A DNA stretch of 64,000 nt from Imbroritus primus (lineage in GTDB: Bacteria; Pseudomonadota; Gammaproteobacteria; Burkholderiales; Burkholderiaceae), in the NCBI GenBank assembly GCA_000272025.2, contig AKCV02000023.1, forward strand, positions 96,808 to 160,807, in the 5' to 3' direction. Under the pieces are notes generated by a model. That model saw only the letters and a program-made list of their open reading frames with translations. It made no database searches and was not told where the DNA came from. The position numbers were made by a program, and so were the translations under genes. This document shows positions 38,456 to 48,618 of the stretch, piece by piece. Every line of letters starts with the position of its first letter. Within the stretch, counting starts at the first letter, position 1.

Positions 38456-39487
38456 TTACTTGTAACCCACGCGATCGAGAATCTTCTGCGCGGTAACCTG
38501 GTTGCGGCCGATGGCGCCAATCGAAACATTTTCAGCCTTGAACTTGCCCAGCGAATCGAGCGCCGGATTGTCCACCTTCGCCGAAGCGACGGCCGGCCAC
38601 TCGTTATTGCCCGAGGCAAAGTAGTTCTGCGCCTGGTCGCTTGCCAGATACTCGAGGAACTGGATGGCTTCTGCCTTGTGCGGGGCATTGCGCGCCACGC
38701 CGGCACCGGCCACGTTTACGTGCGTGCCATCGCCTGCCTGGTCAGGCCAGATGAAGCCAACCTTGCCGATGACGTCCTTGTCTTCCGGCTTCTCGGAGCG
38801 CATCAGGCGCACGAAGTAATAACTGTTGGTCAGCGCCACACCGCACTCGCCGCTGGCCACGGCCTTGATCTGATCGGTATCGCCGCCCTTCGGCGCACGG
38901 GCCATGTTGGCTACCATGCCCTTGGCCCATGCCTCGGTCGCGGTTTCGCCCTTGCGCTCGATCATCGAGCCGATCAGGGACAGCATGTAGGGATGCGAGC
39001 CGGAACGCGTGCAGACCTTGCCCTTGTTCTTCGGGTCGGCCAGCTTGGCATAGGTATCGACATCGCCGGGCTTCACATCGGCCTTGTTGTAGACAATCGC
39101 ACGTGCGCGCGTGGAGAAGCCAAACCACTGCGGATCCTTACCAGCCTCGCGGCCTTGCAGGTTCGCCGGAATCCGCTTCTCGAGCGTGGCCGACTTCACC
39201 GGCTGGAACAGGCCTTCGTTCTCGGCGCGCCACAGGCGTGCGGCATCCACCATCAGGATCACGTCGGCCGGGCTCTTCGCGCCTTCGTTGCGCAGCCGCT
39301 CGAGCAGTGCATTGTCATCGGCTTCGATGCGGTTGATTTTGATACCGGTCTGCTTGGTGAAGCCGCCATACAGCGCTTCATCGGTCTGGTAATGCCGCGC
39401 CGAATAGATATTCAGAACTTTTTCCTGGGCGGCAGCGCCCAAGGATACGGAGGCGAGAGCGAGCATCAAGAGGCTTTTTTTCAGCAT
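38456..39487 (-). CDS. Ferric-iron ABC transporter periplasmic binding protein (FbpA-like)
   Basis: A 343-residue binding protein with a signal peptide (MLKKSLLMLALASVSLGAAA, cleavage after AAA/AQ) and the FbpA-family start VLNIYSARHYQTDEALY. The adjacent tyrosines in LTNSYYFVRLM are the expected ferric-iron ligands. The ATG at 39485-39487 begins the signal peptide. A Fur-like box lies 56-72 bases upstream. No permease or ATPase gene is adjacent, so its transporter partner must be elsewhere. Confidence 0.92.
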   Translation of the reverse strand: MLKKSLLMLALASVSLGAAAQEKVLNIYSARHYQTDEALYGGFTKQTGIKINRIEADDNALLERLRNEGAKSPADVILMVDAARLWRAENEGLFQPVKSATLEKRIPANLQGREAGKDPQWFGFSTRARAIVYNKADVKPGDVDTYAKLADPKNKGKVCTRSGSHPYMLSLIGSMIERKGETATEAWAKGMVANMARAPKGGDTDQIKAVASGECGVALTNSYYFVRLMRSEKPEDKDVIGKVGFIWPDQAGDGTHVNVAGAGVARNAPHKAEAIQFLEYLASDQAQNYFASGNNEWPAVASAKVDNPALDSLGKFKAENVSIGAIGRNQVTAQKILDRVGYK

Positions 39488-39542
39488 GTGTGATTCCCGT
39501 TGCAATGGCTGCTTGAAGAATGGATGAAGAACGCCGACAAAA

Positions 39543-39559
39543 GAATGGTTATCATTCGC
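39543..39559. promoter_or_regulatory. Fur box upstream of the ferric-iron binding protein gene
   Basis: The minus strand reads GCGAATGATAACCATTC, a good match to the core of the GATAATGATAATCATTATC consensus (AATGATAA-CATT). Confidence 0.65.
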
Positions 39560-39700
39560 ACGGCATCTTACCTTAGTCTGCATGAAAATGGGATTCGTTC
39601 TCGATAACTCCCCTCTTCATTTCGGGGGATATCATATGCGCTCCGCGACTGCCACCATTCACGCCCCATTCCCAGGGCATCAGCCTTACCCTGCACACCT

Positions 39701-40627
39701 ATGCATAGACGAATGTTTCTCGGTGCCGCAAGCGCCATATTCGGCGGCCTGACCGGCTGCTCGATGTTCCACTCGGGCGGTAACGCCACCCCGCCCACCC
39801 AGCCCACTACGGTGCCCGTCGCCAGCCCGCGCAAACCGGCACGCATCGGCCTTGCCCTCGGCGGTGGTGCGGCGCGCGGCTTTGCCCATATTGGCGTGAT
39901 CAAGGCGCTGGAAGCACAAGGCATCCATCCGGCGCTCGTGACGGGCACCAGCGCGGGCAGCGTCGTGGCAGCGCTCTACGCATCCGGCATGGACGGTTTC
40001 GAGATGAATGCGCTGGCGCTGAAAATGGACGAAGCAGTCATCGCCGACTGGGCGTTGCCGTTTGGCAGCCGCTTCGGCGGCTGGCTTAAAGGCGAGGCAT
40101 TGCAGCGCTACGTCAATCAGCTCGTGCATCACCGCACGATCGACAATATGAAGCTGCCGCTCGGCATCGTCGCCACTGAGCTGAAAAGCGGTACGCCCAT
40201 CGTCTTCCGGCGCGGTAACACCGGGCAGGCGGTACGCGCCTCATGCAGCATACCGGGCGTGTTCCAGCCCGTCAGCATTGCCGGCAAGCAGTATGTGGAT
40301 GGCGGGCTGGTAGCGCCCGTGCCCACAGAAGCTGCACGGCAAATGGGCGCGGATTTCGTAATCGCCGTGAATATCTCGACCGACCCCGCTGGCCAGAGTG
40401 CCGACGGCCAGGTCGGCGTCCTGCTGCAGACCACGGCCATCATGGGGCAGACCATCAACAAGCTGGCCCTGGCCAGCGCCGATATCGTCATCCGCCCCGA
40501 CTTGCCGGCCATGAGCAGCAGCGATTTTGGCGCACGCAACCAGGCTATCCTGGCTGGAGAAAGGGCCGTGGCCGCGATCCTGCCGGAATTGAAGGCACAA
40601 CTGGGATTGATTCCGCCTGCGGGCTGA
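39701..40627 (+). CDS. Patatin-like phospholipase lipoprotein (RssA/NTE type)
   Basis: A 308-residue lipoprotein (lipobox LTGC, Cys20) with a patatin domain. The glycine-rich oxyanion motif is LALGGGAARGF, the nucleophile is Ser84 in GTSAG, and the catalytic Asp is Asp200 in VDGG. All catalytic elements are present, so lipid acyl hydrolase activity is expected. The natural lipid is unknown. It is divergent from the iron-binding protein gene and convergent with the NlpC/P60 gene. Confidence 0.92.
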   Translation: MHRRMFLGAASAIFGGLTGCSMFHSGGNATPPTQPTTVPVASPRKPARIGLALGGGAARGFAHIGVIKALEAQGIHPALVTGTSAGSVVAALYASGMDGFEMNALALKMDEAVIADWALPFGSRFGGWLKGEALQRYVNQLVHHRTIDNMKLPLGIVATELKSGTPIVFRRGNTGQAVRASCSIPGVFQPVSIAGKQYVDGGLVAPVPTEAARQMGADFVIAVNISTDPAGQSADGQVGVLLQTTAIMGQTINKLALASADIVIRPDLPAMSSSDFGARNQAILAGERAVAAILPELKAQLGLIPPAG

Positions 40628-40721
40628 GGTGGCGGATTGCCCCTGGCAGGCTTGCCGGAATCAGCTTGCGGAAATCAGGAAGGAAGCATGCACGCCGGCC
40701 ATGCCGGCATGCCGAAGAAGA

Positions 40722-41420
40722 TCAGCGTGTGCCGAGGCGCGAAGTGACGTTGCCAGCATCGAGACGCTGCAGCGTCTCGACCATCGAATCGAGGCCGCGC
40801 GACATGTCGGGGCGCTGGGCCTCGTCGACACGGCGAGCGCCGTTGTAGCGCGCCACCCAGTAGGACTGGCGCATGTCGTCCACACGGATCTTGCCGCCGC
40901 TGGACGGTGCATGGACGAACTTGTTGTCGCCGATATAGATGCCCACGTGCGAGAACGTGCGGCGCATCGTATTGAAGAACACCAGATCGCCCGGCCGCAG
41001 CTCGGTGGTATCGATGGTGGTACCCACCCGGCTCATTTCCTCGGCGCGACGCGGCAACAGGAAGCCGAACGTGTCATTGAACACGTAGCGGACGAAACCG
41101 CTGCAATCGAGGCCGGTCTCGGGGCTGTTGCCGCCGAAGCGGTAGCGCACGCCAATCAGGCCCAGCGCGTTCATGACGAGATCGCCCGCCCGGTTGGCGA
41201 CGTTGGACGCCACGGCGGTGGTGGAGCTCATCATGGAAGACAGAAGACCGCGGCGCTCCTCTTGCGCAGGCGCGTCATTGCGAGCTGAAACAGCAGATTC
41301 GGGAGCGCGGAAAACGGTGTCGGCTTGCGTCTGGGAAGAAACGAGGAGAGTGCAGCAGAGGACGGCCAGCCCGGAAGCGGTGCCCGCAAGGGCGCTTGAA
41401 ACTGTTCGTCGTCGTTGCAT
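40722..41420 (-). CDS. NlpC/P60 (C40) family cell-wall peptidase
   Basis: A 232-residue secreted protein with an N-terminal signal or anchor sequence (about residues 10-33). The NlpC/P60 domain has catalytic Cys106 in LDCSGFV, His158 in FSHVGIYIG and His170 in FVHAPSSGG. Such enzymes cut D-Glu-mDAP bonds in peptidoglycan stems. AGGAG precedes the ATG at 41418-41420. It is monocistronic. Confidence 0.93.
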   Translation of the reverse strand: MQRRRTVSSALAGTASGLAVLCCTLLVSSQTQADTVFRAPESAVSARNDAPAQEERRGLLSSMMSSTTAVASNVANRAGDLVMNALGLIGVRYRFGGNSPETGLDCSGFVRYVFNDTFGFLLPRRAEEMSRVGTTIDTTELRPGDLVFFNTMRRTFSHVGIYIGDNKFVHAPSSGGKIRVDDMRQSYWVARYNGARRVDEAQRPDMSRGLDSMVETLQRLDAGNVTSRLGTR

Positions 41421-41605
41421 GGGTTCTCCTGAGTGCCGGAATCGATCCGGAAGTCATGTATCGCTCAGTCACCGGCACGGCCCATCGCCCCGGCAAAAAA
41501 TTGCATCGGGCGATAGTAAAGGGCTATCGCCATGTTTGTCAAAACAAAAATGGCTGTTTTGCGATGATTTTTCAGTTGTTTGCCGAGAGTTGCCGGAAAA
41601 TCCCC

Positions 41606-43276
41606 TCATCCTGGGGGATTCGCCTCATCGGCAACCCTCGTCACCAGTTCCGACACCGCTTCGCCAAAGTGCGCAGCCTCCAGCAGGCGGCGCGTGTAGG
41701 CATGCGTGGGCGCGCGCATCACTTGCTCGACCTCGCCCTGCTCCACTACCTCTCCTTCCCGCATCACCATGACCCGGTGCGACATGGCGCGGATCACGGC
41801 CAGATCGTGGCTGATCAGCAGATAGCTCAGGTTGTACTTGCGCTGCAGGCTGCCCAGCAACGCCAGCACCTGCTGCTGGATCGACACGTCCAGCGCCGAC
41901 GTTGGCTCATCCAGCACGAGCACCTGCGGGCGCAGGATCAGCACGCGGGCAATCGCGATGCGCTGGCGCTGTCCGCCGGAGAACTCATGCGGATAGCGCT
42001 CGAGCGCCGTCCGGTCGATGCCGACCTCGCGCAATGTGGCGATCACCTGCTTGCGGCGCTCCTCCGGCGACAAGGCCGGATGATGCAGTGCCAGGCCCTC
42101 GCCCACGATCTGCTCGATGGTCATGCGGGGTGACAACGATCCATATGGATCCTGGAACACTACCTGCATGCGCCGGCGCAGGTCGCGCCGCGCCGTGCGC
42201 GGCATGGCGGGCACGGATTGCCCGAGAAAACGGATGTCGCCGCCGGCGATCGGCTGCAGCGCGAGCAGCGCCTGGGCCAGCGTGGTCTTGCCCGAGCCGG
42301 ATTCACCCACGATGCCGAGCGTCTCGCCTTCACGCAGCGTCAGCGCCACGTCGCGCACGGCCACGAACTGGTCGGGGCGCAGCCATCCGGCAAATCCGGA
42401 GCGCGGCTTGGGATAGGCGACCTGCAGGTCGCGCGCTTCCAGCAGCACTGGCGCAATTGGCAGTAGCGGGAGCACATCACGCTGCGGCCGGCTATCGATC
42501 AGCTTGCGCGTGTAGGGATGCTGCGGGTCGTTGAAGATCGCAGCAGTCTCGCCGCTTTCGACCAGCACGCCCTTCTCCATCACGCCGACCCGTTGGGCAA
42601 ACGCCCGGACGAGATTGAGGTCGTGTGTGATCAGCATCACCGCCATGCCGAACTCTTCTTGCAGGTCACGCAGCAGCGCCATGATCTGCAGGCGGATCGT
42701 CACATCGAGCGCCGTGGTCGGTTCATCCGCGAGCAGCAACCGCGGACGGCATGCCAGGGCCATGGCGATCATGGCGCGCTGGCGCTGCCCGCCGGATAAC
42801 TGATGCGGAAAACTGTGGAAGCGCCGCCCGGCCTCCGTGATACCAGTGCGCTCCAGCAAGGCGATGGCGCGCTCGGTCGCAGTGCGCGCGTCGAGCGCCT
42901 CATGCAGCTGGAGCGTCTCGACAATCTGGTTGCCCACGGAATACAGCGGATTGAGGGCCGTCATCGGCTCCTGGAACACCATGGCGATATCCGCGCCGCG
43001 CAGCCGCCGCACTGCGCGCTCGTCGAGCGCCAGCAGATCCTGGCCGTCATACAGCACGCGTCCGCCGTAATGAGCATCCTGCAGCAGGCGGTTGATCGAT
43101 AGCGCTGTCACCGTCTTGCCGGATCCGGACTCGCCCACCAGGGCAAAACGCTCACCGGCGCGGATCTCCAGACTCACATCGCGCACTGCGTGGGTAGCCT
43201 GCGCCCCGTCACCAAAGCGGACGGACAGATGATCGAGCCTGAGCAGCGGACCATCCGACTGGCTGCGCGCGCTCAT
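41606..43276 (-). CDS. yejF: Peptide ABC importer, fused double ATPase (YejF-like)
   Basis: A 556-residue protein with two full ABC ATPase domains. Each has Walker [10 protein letters not shown] or GESGSGKTV, signature LSGGQRQR or FSGGQRQR, and Walker B ([22 protein letters not shown]). It would power import of peptides, including microcin C-type compounds in enterobacteria. It overlaps yejE by 4 bases and is the last gene of yejA-B-E-F. Confidence 0.93.
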   Translation of the reverse strand: MSARSQSDGPLLRLDHLSVRFGDGAQATHAVRDVSLEIRAGERFALVGESGSGKTVTALSINRLLQDAHYGGRVLYDGQDLLALDERAVRRLRGADIAMVFQEPMTALNPLYSVGNQIVETLQLHEALDARTATERAIALLERTGITEAGRRFHSFPHQLSGGQRQRAMIAMALACRPRLLLADEPTTALDVTIRLQIMALLRDLQEEFGMAVMLITHDLNLVRAFAQRVGVMEKGVLVESGETAAIFNDPQHPYTRKLIDSRPQRDVLPLLPIAPVLLEARDLQVAYPKPRSGFAGWLRPDQFVAVRDVALTLREGETLGIVGESGSGKTTLAQALLALQPIAGGDIRFLGQSVPAMPRTARRDLRRRMQVVFQDPYGSLSPRMTIEQIVGEGLALHHPALSPEERRKQVIATLREVGIDRTALERYPHEFSGGQRQRIAIARVLILRPQVLVLDEPTSALDVSIQQQVLALLGSLQRKYNLSYLLISHDLAVIRAMSHRVMVMREGEVVEQGEVEQVMRAPTHAYTRRLLEAAHFGEAVSELVTRVADEANPPG

Positions 43277-44376
43277 CCGCGTACCTCCGTGCGGCGCGGC
43301 TTGCCCGCAGGCAGCAGGCCCATGCGGGTATCAAAGGCATCGCGCAAGGCATCGCCGATAAAGGTCAGCAACAGCAGTGTCGTCACCAGCACGCCAAAGG
43401 TCGATGCCGAAATCCACCATGCATCGAGATTGGCCTTGCCCTGCGCCAGCAACTCGCCCAGGCTCGGCGTTGGCGGCGGCACGCCCAGACCCAGAAAATC
43501 CAGGCTGGTCAGCGCCAGGATAGCGGCGCTCATGCGGAATGGCAGGAAGGTGATGACGGGCGTCAGGCTGTTCGGCAGGATATGACGGATCATCAACTGC
43601 CAGTTGGAAAGGCCCAGCGCGCGCCCGGCCTTGACGTAGTCCAGCGTGCGGTTCCGATAGAACTCGGCGCGCACATAGTCCGACAGCCCCATCCAGCCGA
43701 ACAGCGAGAGCAGTACGATCAGCAGCCACAGGCTGGGCTCGAAGATTGACGCAAAGATGATCAGCAAGTACAGCTCCGGCATGGCACTCCAGATTTCGAT
43801 AGCACGCTGCGCGTACAAGTCGAGCCGCCCGCCAAAGAAACCCATGAGCGCGCCGGTAAGGGTGCCGATGAAAATGCCGATCGCGGTCAGTGTCAGCCCG
43901 AAGAGCACCGACAGGCGAAACCCGTAGAACAGCCGCGCCAGTACGTCGCGACCACGGTCATCGGTCCCGAGCCAGTTCTCCGCCGAGGGTGGCGCGGGAT
44001 TGGGCGCACTGGCGAAATAGTTGATGGTGTCGTACGAAAACCGATTGGGCGGATACAGCGCAAAATTACGCCCTGCGCTCAGGCGCTCGCGGATATAGGG
44101 GTCAAGATAATCCGTCGGCGTCGGGAAATCGCCGCCAAATGTGGTTTCCGGATAGGTATGGATCAATGGGAAATACCACTGCCCCTCATAGCGTGCCACC
44201 AGCGGACGGTCATTGGACAGCGCCTCGGCGAACAGGCTGACGACGAACAGCACGATGAAGATGACCAGGCTCCAGTAACCCAGGCGGTTACGGCGGAAAC
44301 GCTGCCAGATACGCTGGCGCGGCGAGAGCGAGGCGGTCATGCGCACGCTGCGATTGGAGGATAGTCCGGTGTGCAT
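43273..44376 (-). CDS. yejE: Peptide ABC importer permease (YejE-like)
   Basis: A 367-residue inner-membrane permease with an N-terminal cytoplasmic segment, a first helix (LVIFIVLFVVSLFAEAL), the family periplasmic loop (NWLGTDDRGRDVLARLFYG) and the BPD_transp_1 EAA loop (YVKAGRALGLSNWQLMIRHILPN). Its ATG overlaps the yejB stop by one base (TGATG). An internal Met13 start is possible. Confidence 0.93.
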   Translation of the reverse strand: MHTGLSSNRSVRMTASLSPRQRIWQRFRRNRLGYWSLVIFIVLFVVSLFAEALSNDRPLVARYEGQWYFPLIHTYPETTFGGDFPTPTDYLDPYIRERLSAGRNFALYPPNRFSYDTINYFASAPNPAPPSAENWLGTDDRGRDVLARLFYGFRLSVLFGLTLTAIGIFIGTLTGALMGFFGGRLDLYAQRAIEIWSAMPELYLLIIFASIFEPSLWLLIVLLSLFGWMGLSDYVRAEFYRNRTLDYVKAGRALGLSNWQLMIRHILPNSLTPVITFLPFRMSAAILALTSLDFLGLGVPPPTPSLGELLAQGKANLDAWWISASTFGVLVTTLLLLTFIGDALRDAFDTRMGLLPAGKPRRTEVRG

Positions 44377-45431
44377 CAGCGTCCCACCGCGTCAAACTGG
44401 ATGCGCGGATCGACCAGCACATAACAGACATCGGAAATCAACCGGGTCACGAGCCCGATCAGCGTAAACAGATACAGCGTCCCGAGTACCACAGGGTAAT
44501 CGCGCCGCAGCACCGCCTCATATGACAGCAGTCCGAGCCCATCAAGCGAAAACAGTGTCTCGATCAATAGCGATCCGGTGAAGAAGGCACCAATGAATGC
44601 CGCAGGAAAGCCTGTCACCAGCGGAATCAGTGCATTGCGGAACACATGCTTCCACAGCACCCGCTTCTCCGAGAGCCCCTTGGCGCGCGCCGTCAGCACA
44701 TACTGCTTGCGGATCTCTTCCAGGAATGCGTTCTTGGTCAGCATCGTCACGATGGCAAAGCTGCCGATGACCGATGCCGTGACAGGAAGCACCAGGTGCC
44801 AGAGATAGTCGAGCACCTTGCCGGCCAGCGACAGTTGCTCCCAGTTGTCCGACGTCAGGCCGCGCAGCGGAAACCACTGGACGAAGGTGCCGCCACCGAA
44901 TAGCACCAGCAGCAGTACCCCCAGCACAAAGCCAGGAATGGCATACCCCACCAGCACGACCAGGCTCGTGGCAATGTCGAAGCGGCTGCCGGCGCGTACC
45001 GCCTTGGCAATGCCGAGCGGCACAGATATCAGGTAGCTGAGAAAAAAGGTCCACAGCCCGAGGCTGATCGACACCGGCAACTTGCTCTTGACCAGCTCCC
45101 AGACACTGCGGTGCTGGAAGTAACTCTGGCCCAGGTCGAACTGGGCAAAACGTTTCAGCATCAGCCAGTAGCGTTCCAGCGGCGGTTTGTCAAAGCCGTA
45201 TAACGCCTGAATCTCCTTGATGCGCTCCGGCTCCACGCCAATCCGCCCACGATAGTCGGCACCCACGCCGCCACCGGACGCCTCGCCGCCGGCGCCTCGC
45301 CCTTTCATCTCGAGGATCATCTGCTCGACCGGGCCGCCCGGTACGAACTGGATGACGACGAAGGTCAGCGTGATGACGCCGAGCAAGGTCGGAATCATCA
45401 GCAGGATGCGTTTGAGCAGATAAGCCAGCAT
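44376..45431 (-). CDS. yejB: Peptide ABC importer permease (YejB-like)
   Basis: A 351-residue permease starting MLAYLLKRILLMIPTLLGVI, with the typical long insert before the second helix (QALYGFDKPPLERYWLMLKRF) and an EAA loop (VLTARAKGLSEKRVLWKHVFRN). An upstream TTG adds nine residues but ATG 45429-45431 is preferred. It is 76 bases downstream of yejA. Confidence 0.93.
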   Translation of the reverse strand: MLAYLLKRILLMIPTLLGVITLTFVVIQFVPGGPVEQMILEMKGRGAGGEASGGGVGADYRGRIGVEPERIKEIQALYGFDKPPLERYWLMLKRFAQFDLGQSYFQHRSVWELVKSKLPVSISLGLWTFFLSYLISVPLGIAKAVRAGSRFDIATSLVVLVGYAIPGFVLGVLLLVLFGGGTFVQWFPLRGLTSDNWEQLSLAGKVLDYLWHLVLPVTASVIGSFAIVTMLTKNAFLEEIRKQYVLTARAKGLSEKRVLWKHVFRNALIPLVTGFPAAFIGAFFTGSLLIETLFSLDGLGLLSYEAVLRRDYPVVLGTLYLFTLIGLVTRLISDVCYVLVDPRIQFDAVGR

Positions 45432-45507
45432 TGCGATGAACAGTTCCAGCGTTGACAAACAGGTAGCGCAACGGGGCAGCGATCACTTGCAGCCACAAGC
45501 CACCGCC

Positions 45508-47370
45508 CTACTTCTTCTGCGCGCCATCCCACCACAAGGCGACGATCCACGGTTCGGCAGCATAATACTTGGGTAGCGTTGCCGGGATGCCAAGACTCCT
45601 GCGGTAGGCGACACGGTGCACCGCGCTGTACCAGTGCGGTACCGCATAGTAGTTGTGCATCAACACGCGATCAAGCGCCCGGGCTGCGGTGACCAGCTGC
45701 TCGCGCGTGTCGGCGCGCAACACGTGGTTGACCAGGGCATCCACGGCGGGCGACTTCACGCCAATGATGTTGCTTGAGCCCTGCACGTCGGCAGCGGCAC
45801 TGCCAAAGCGGTCGAGCAGCTCATTGCCCGGGCTCTGCGAATCCGGGAAGCGCATGCTGGCCATATCGTAGTCGAAGCTGTCCATGCGTTTCTGGTACAA
45901 CACGTAGTCCGTGGTACGCAGGGTCACCCTGATACCCAGCTTGTCCAGGTTGCGCACATATGCCGTGATCACCCGGCTCATAGCGCCGCCATCCTCGAGA
46001 AACTCGATATGGAATGGTGTGCCGGCCGCATTGCGCAATGCGCCGTCGCGATAGGTCCAGCCGGCTTCAGCCAGCAGGCGGCGGGCCTCGCGCAGGTTCT
46101 CCCGCAGCGAGCCAGGTGGATCCGTCGACGGCGGGATCGCGGCGGGGCCGAATACCTCCGCCGGGACACGGGTGCGCAAGGGCTCGAGCAGTTTCAACTC
46201 GCCCGCATCGGGCCGCGTTCCCGGACTCGACACCGCCGCCAGATCGCTATTCGTAAACCAGCTGTCGATCCGCTGATAAGCGCCATAGAACAACTGCCGG
46301 TTCAGCCACTGGAAATCCATGGCCAGCCCCAGCGCCTGGCGCACGCGGCGATCCTGGAACTGCGGGCGACGCACGTTCATCAGGAAGCCCTGCATGCCGG
46401 CGCTGTTGCGATGGGCAAATTCCTGCTTCGTCAACTCGCCATTACGAAAGCGTTTGCCGGTATAGCTCTTCACCCACAGTTTGGCGCGATTCTCGACAAT
46501 GGCATCGAACTCACCAGCTTTGAAAGCCTCAAGCCGCACGGTTTCGTCGGCATACATGCGGTAGGTGACGCGCTCGAAGTTATACAATCCGCGCCGCACG
46601 TTCAGATGATTGCCCCAATAGGCAGGATTGCGCCGGTATGTGATGTTGCGGCCAGCCGTGTATCGTTCGATCAGGTAAGGACCGCTGGCGACGGGCGCTT
46701 CGAAGGTCAACTGATCGAATGGCTTGCCGCCTCCCCATTTTGGCGAAAACACCGGCAGCGCACCAAGGATCAGCGGCATCTCGCGGTTGCGCTGGCGCAG
46801 GTCATAGCGGATCGTGCGCGGCCCCGTCACGGTCACACGCGCCACATCTTCGGTCAGGCTGCGATACGCCGGGATGGAAAACTTGCTGCGTACCATGTCG
46901 TAGGAATACTTCACATCCGCAGCCAGCACCGGATCGCCGTTTGAAAAACGCGCCTCGGGTCGCAGCCGGAAAGTGATCGACAAGCCATCGGGTGCCACGG
47001 TGACGTCCTCTGCCAGCAAACCATAGGCACTCGCCGTCTCATCCGCGCTCGCCGTCAGCAACGTCTCGAACATCAGGCTTTCCAGCCCCGGTGCGGACAC
47101 GCCCTTGATGGTTATCGGATTGAATTTGTCGAAGCTGGTACGCCGATCAGGATTGGCGAGCGTCAGCGTCCCGCCACGCGGCGCCTGCGGATTGGCATAG
47201 TCGAAATGCGTGAAGCCCGGCGCATACTTGAGGTCGCCGTAGAGGGCAAAGCCATGCGCTGCCCACGCAGGCGCGGCCATGCCCACCGCACAGCAAACAG
47301 TGGCGGCGCGCACCAGGCATGGAAGCGTTCCGACCCATGATGCCACCCGGCGTGGCGCTGAAAATCGCAT
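45508..47370 (-). CDS. yejA: Peptide ABC importer periplasmic binding protein (YejA-like)
   Basis: A 620-residue extracellular solute-binding protein of family 5. It has a signal peptide ending AAPAWAAHGFALYGD and then FTHFDYANPQAPRGGTL, characteristic of the YejA subgroup. The ATG at 47368-47370 is chosen over an upstream TTG. It is the first gene of the yejABEF operon and divergent from fabI. Confidence 0.93.
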   Translation of the reverse strand: MRFSAPRRVASWVGTLPCLVRAATVCCAVGMAAPAWAAHGFALYGDLKYAPGFTHFDYANPQAPRGGTLTLANPDRRTSFDKFNPITIKGVSAPGLESLMFETLLTASADETASAYGLLAEDVTVAPDGLSITFRLRPEARFSNGDPVLAADVKYSYDMVRSKFSIPAYRSLTEDVARVTVTGPRTIRYDLRQRNREMPLILGALPVFSPKWGGGKPFDQLTFEAPVASGPYLIERYTAGRNITYRRNPAYWGNHLNVRRGLYNFERVTYRMYADETVRLEAFKAGEFDAIVENRAKLWVKSYTGKRFRNGELTKQEFAHRNSAGMQGFLMNVRRPQFQDRRVRQALGLAMDFQWLNRQLFYGAYQRIDSWFTNSDLAAVSSPGTRPDAGELKLLEPLRTRVPAEVFGPAAIPPSTDPPGSLRENLREARRLLAEAGWTYRDGALRNAAGTPFHIEFLEDGGAMSRVITAYVRNLDKLGIRVTLRTTDYVLYQKRMDSFDYDMASMRFPDSQSPGNELLDRFGSAAADVQGSSNIIGVKSPAVDALVNHVLRADTREQLVTAARALDRVLMHNYYAVPHWYSAVHRVAYRRSLGIPATLPKYYAAEPWIVALWWDGAQKK

Positions 47371-47641
47371 GCGCGGGAATGTCCTCAACGATGCAGCACT
47401 CCGTACGAAAGTCCGGGCCGGAACGCCGAATCCGACCCCGTTTATGAGACAATTTTAGTTTGGTCCACTGCCCGGCCACCTCCCGACTGGCGCGCAGGCC
47501 CTGCGGAGCCGCCATGCGGCCCGGGGAGACCACGACATCTGTAAGGGCCGGGAGTGCGGTGGCGTGCACAGTAGCTTACACGTTTTAAGACGTGGGCAGC
47601 ACCGCTCCGCCGAAACGAACAAGGAAAGAATTGGAGTGACT

Positions 47642-48436
47642 ATGGGTTTTCTCGCTGGAAAAAAGATTCTGATCACCGGACTGCTGTCCAACCGCTCGAT
47701 TGCCTATGGCATTGCCTCCGCATGCAAACGGGAAGGCGCCGACCTGGCCTTCACCTACGTGGGTGAGCGCTTCAAAGACCGCATCAACGAATTCGCCAAG
47801 GAATTCGGTACGGACCTGGTCTTTGAATGTGATGTCGGCAGCGACGAAGCGATCGACGCGCTGTTCACCGACCTGGGCAAATCCTGGTCGCAGCTCGACG
47901 GCATCGTCCACTCCATCGGCTTCGCCCCCCGCGAAGCGATTGCCGGCAATCTGCTTGACGGCCTGTCGCGCGAATCGTTCCGCATTGCCCACGACATCTC
48001 CGCCTACAGCTTCCCGGCCATGGCGAAGGCGGCCATGCCACTGCTCTCCCCCAAAGCCTCGCTGCTGACGCTGACCTACCTCGGCGCCGAGCGCTTCGTC
48101 CCCAACTACAACACCATGGGCCTTGCCAAGGCCTCGCTTGAAGCGAGCGTCCGCTACCTGGCCGGCGCCATCGGCCCCAAGGGCATCCGCGTCAATGGCA
48201 TTTCGGCCGGTCCGATCAAGACGCTTGCCGCCTCCGGCATCAAGGGCTTCGGCAAGATCCTGGCGCATACCGAACACAACGCACCGTTGCAACGCAATGT
48301 GACCATCGAGGAAGTCGGCAATGCGGCCGCCTTCCTGCTCTCAGACCTGTCGAGCGGCATCACCGGGGAAATCACGCATGTCGATGCGGGCTTCAACATC
48401 ATCTCCGGCGGCTTGACGGAAGACGATATGGGCTGA
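47642..48436 (+). CDS. fabI: Enoyl-[acyl-carrier-protein] reductase FabI
   Basis: This NADH-dependent reductase carries out the last step of each fatty-acid elongation cycle. The 264-residue product has [15 protein letters not shown] for the cofactor and catalytic Tyr146, Tyr156 and Lys163 in [20 protein letters not shown], matching E. coli numbering. GGAGTGACT precedes the ATG at 47642, so the 26-codon upstream extension is rejected. Confidence 0.98.
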   Translation: MGFLAGKKILITGLLSNRSIAYGIASACKREGADLAFTYVGERFKDRINEFAKEFGTDLVFECDVGSDEAIDALFTDLGKSWSQLDGIVHSIGFAPREAIAGNLLDGLSRESFRIAHDISAYSFPAMAKAAMPLLSPKASLLTLTYLGAERFVPNYNTMGLAKASLEASVRYLAGAIGPKGIRVNGISAGPIKTLAASGIKGFGKILAHTEHNAPLQRNVTIEEVGNAAAFLLSDLSSGITGEITHVDAGFNIISGGLTEDDMG

Positions 48437-48493
48437 GCCCCGCGCGGCTGCCTGTAGTGCGATCCTTCCTCGATCGCCTGGCGGCATGACAAG

Positions 48494-48520
48494 AAAGCCC
48501 GGGATGCCCGGGCTTTTTTT
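48494..48520 (+). terminator. Intrinsic terminator of fabI
   Basis: AAAGCCCGGG-ATG-CCCGGGCTTT with a seven-T run lies 58 bases after the fabI stop. Confidence 0.95.
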
Positions 48521-48618
48521 ATTTCAGTGCAAGGTGACTGGGGCGTGCAGGACAATCGCCCAAGCCAATACCCTTGCCCACGCACGCAGGATTCCATGAC
48601 GCCAACGATCAACGCCCG

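Noticed and set aside
40694..40710. Short GCCGGC palindromes between the patatin and NlpC/P60 genes
   Set aside because: A 6-bp stem without a T-run in GC-rich DNA is expected by chance; not called a terminator.
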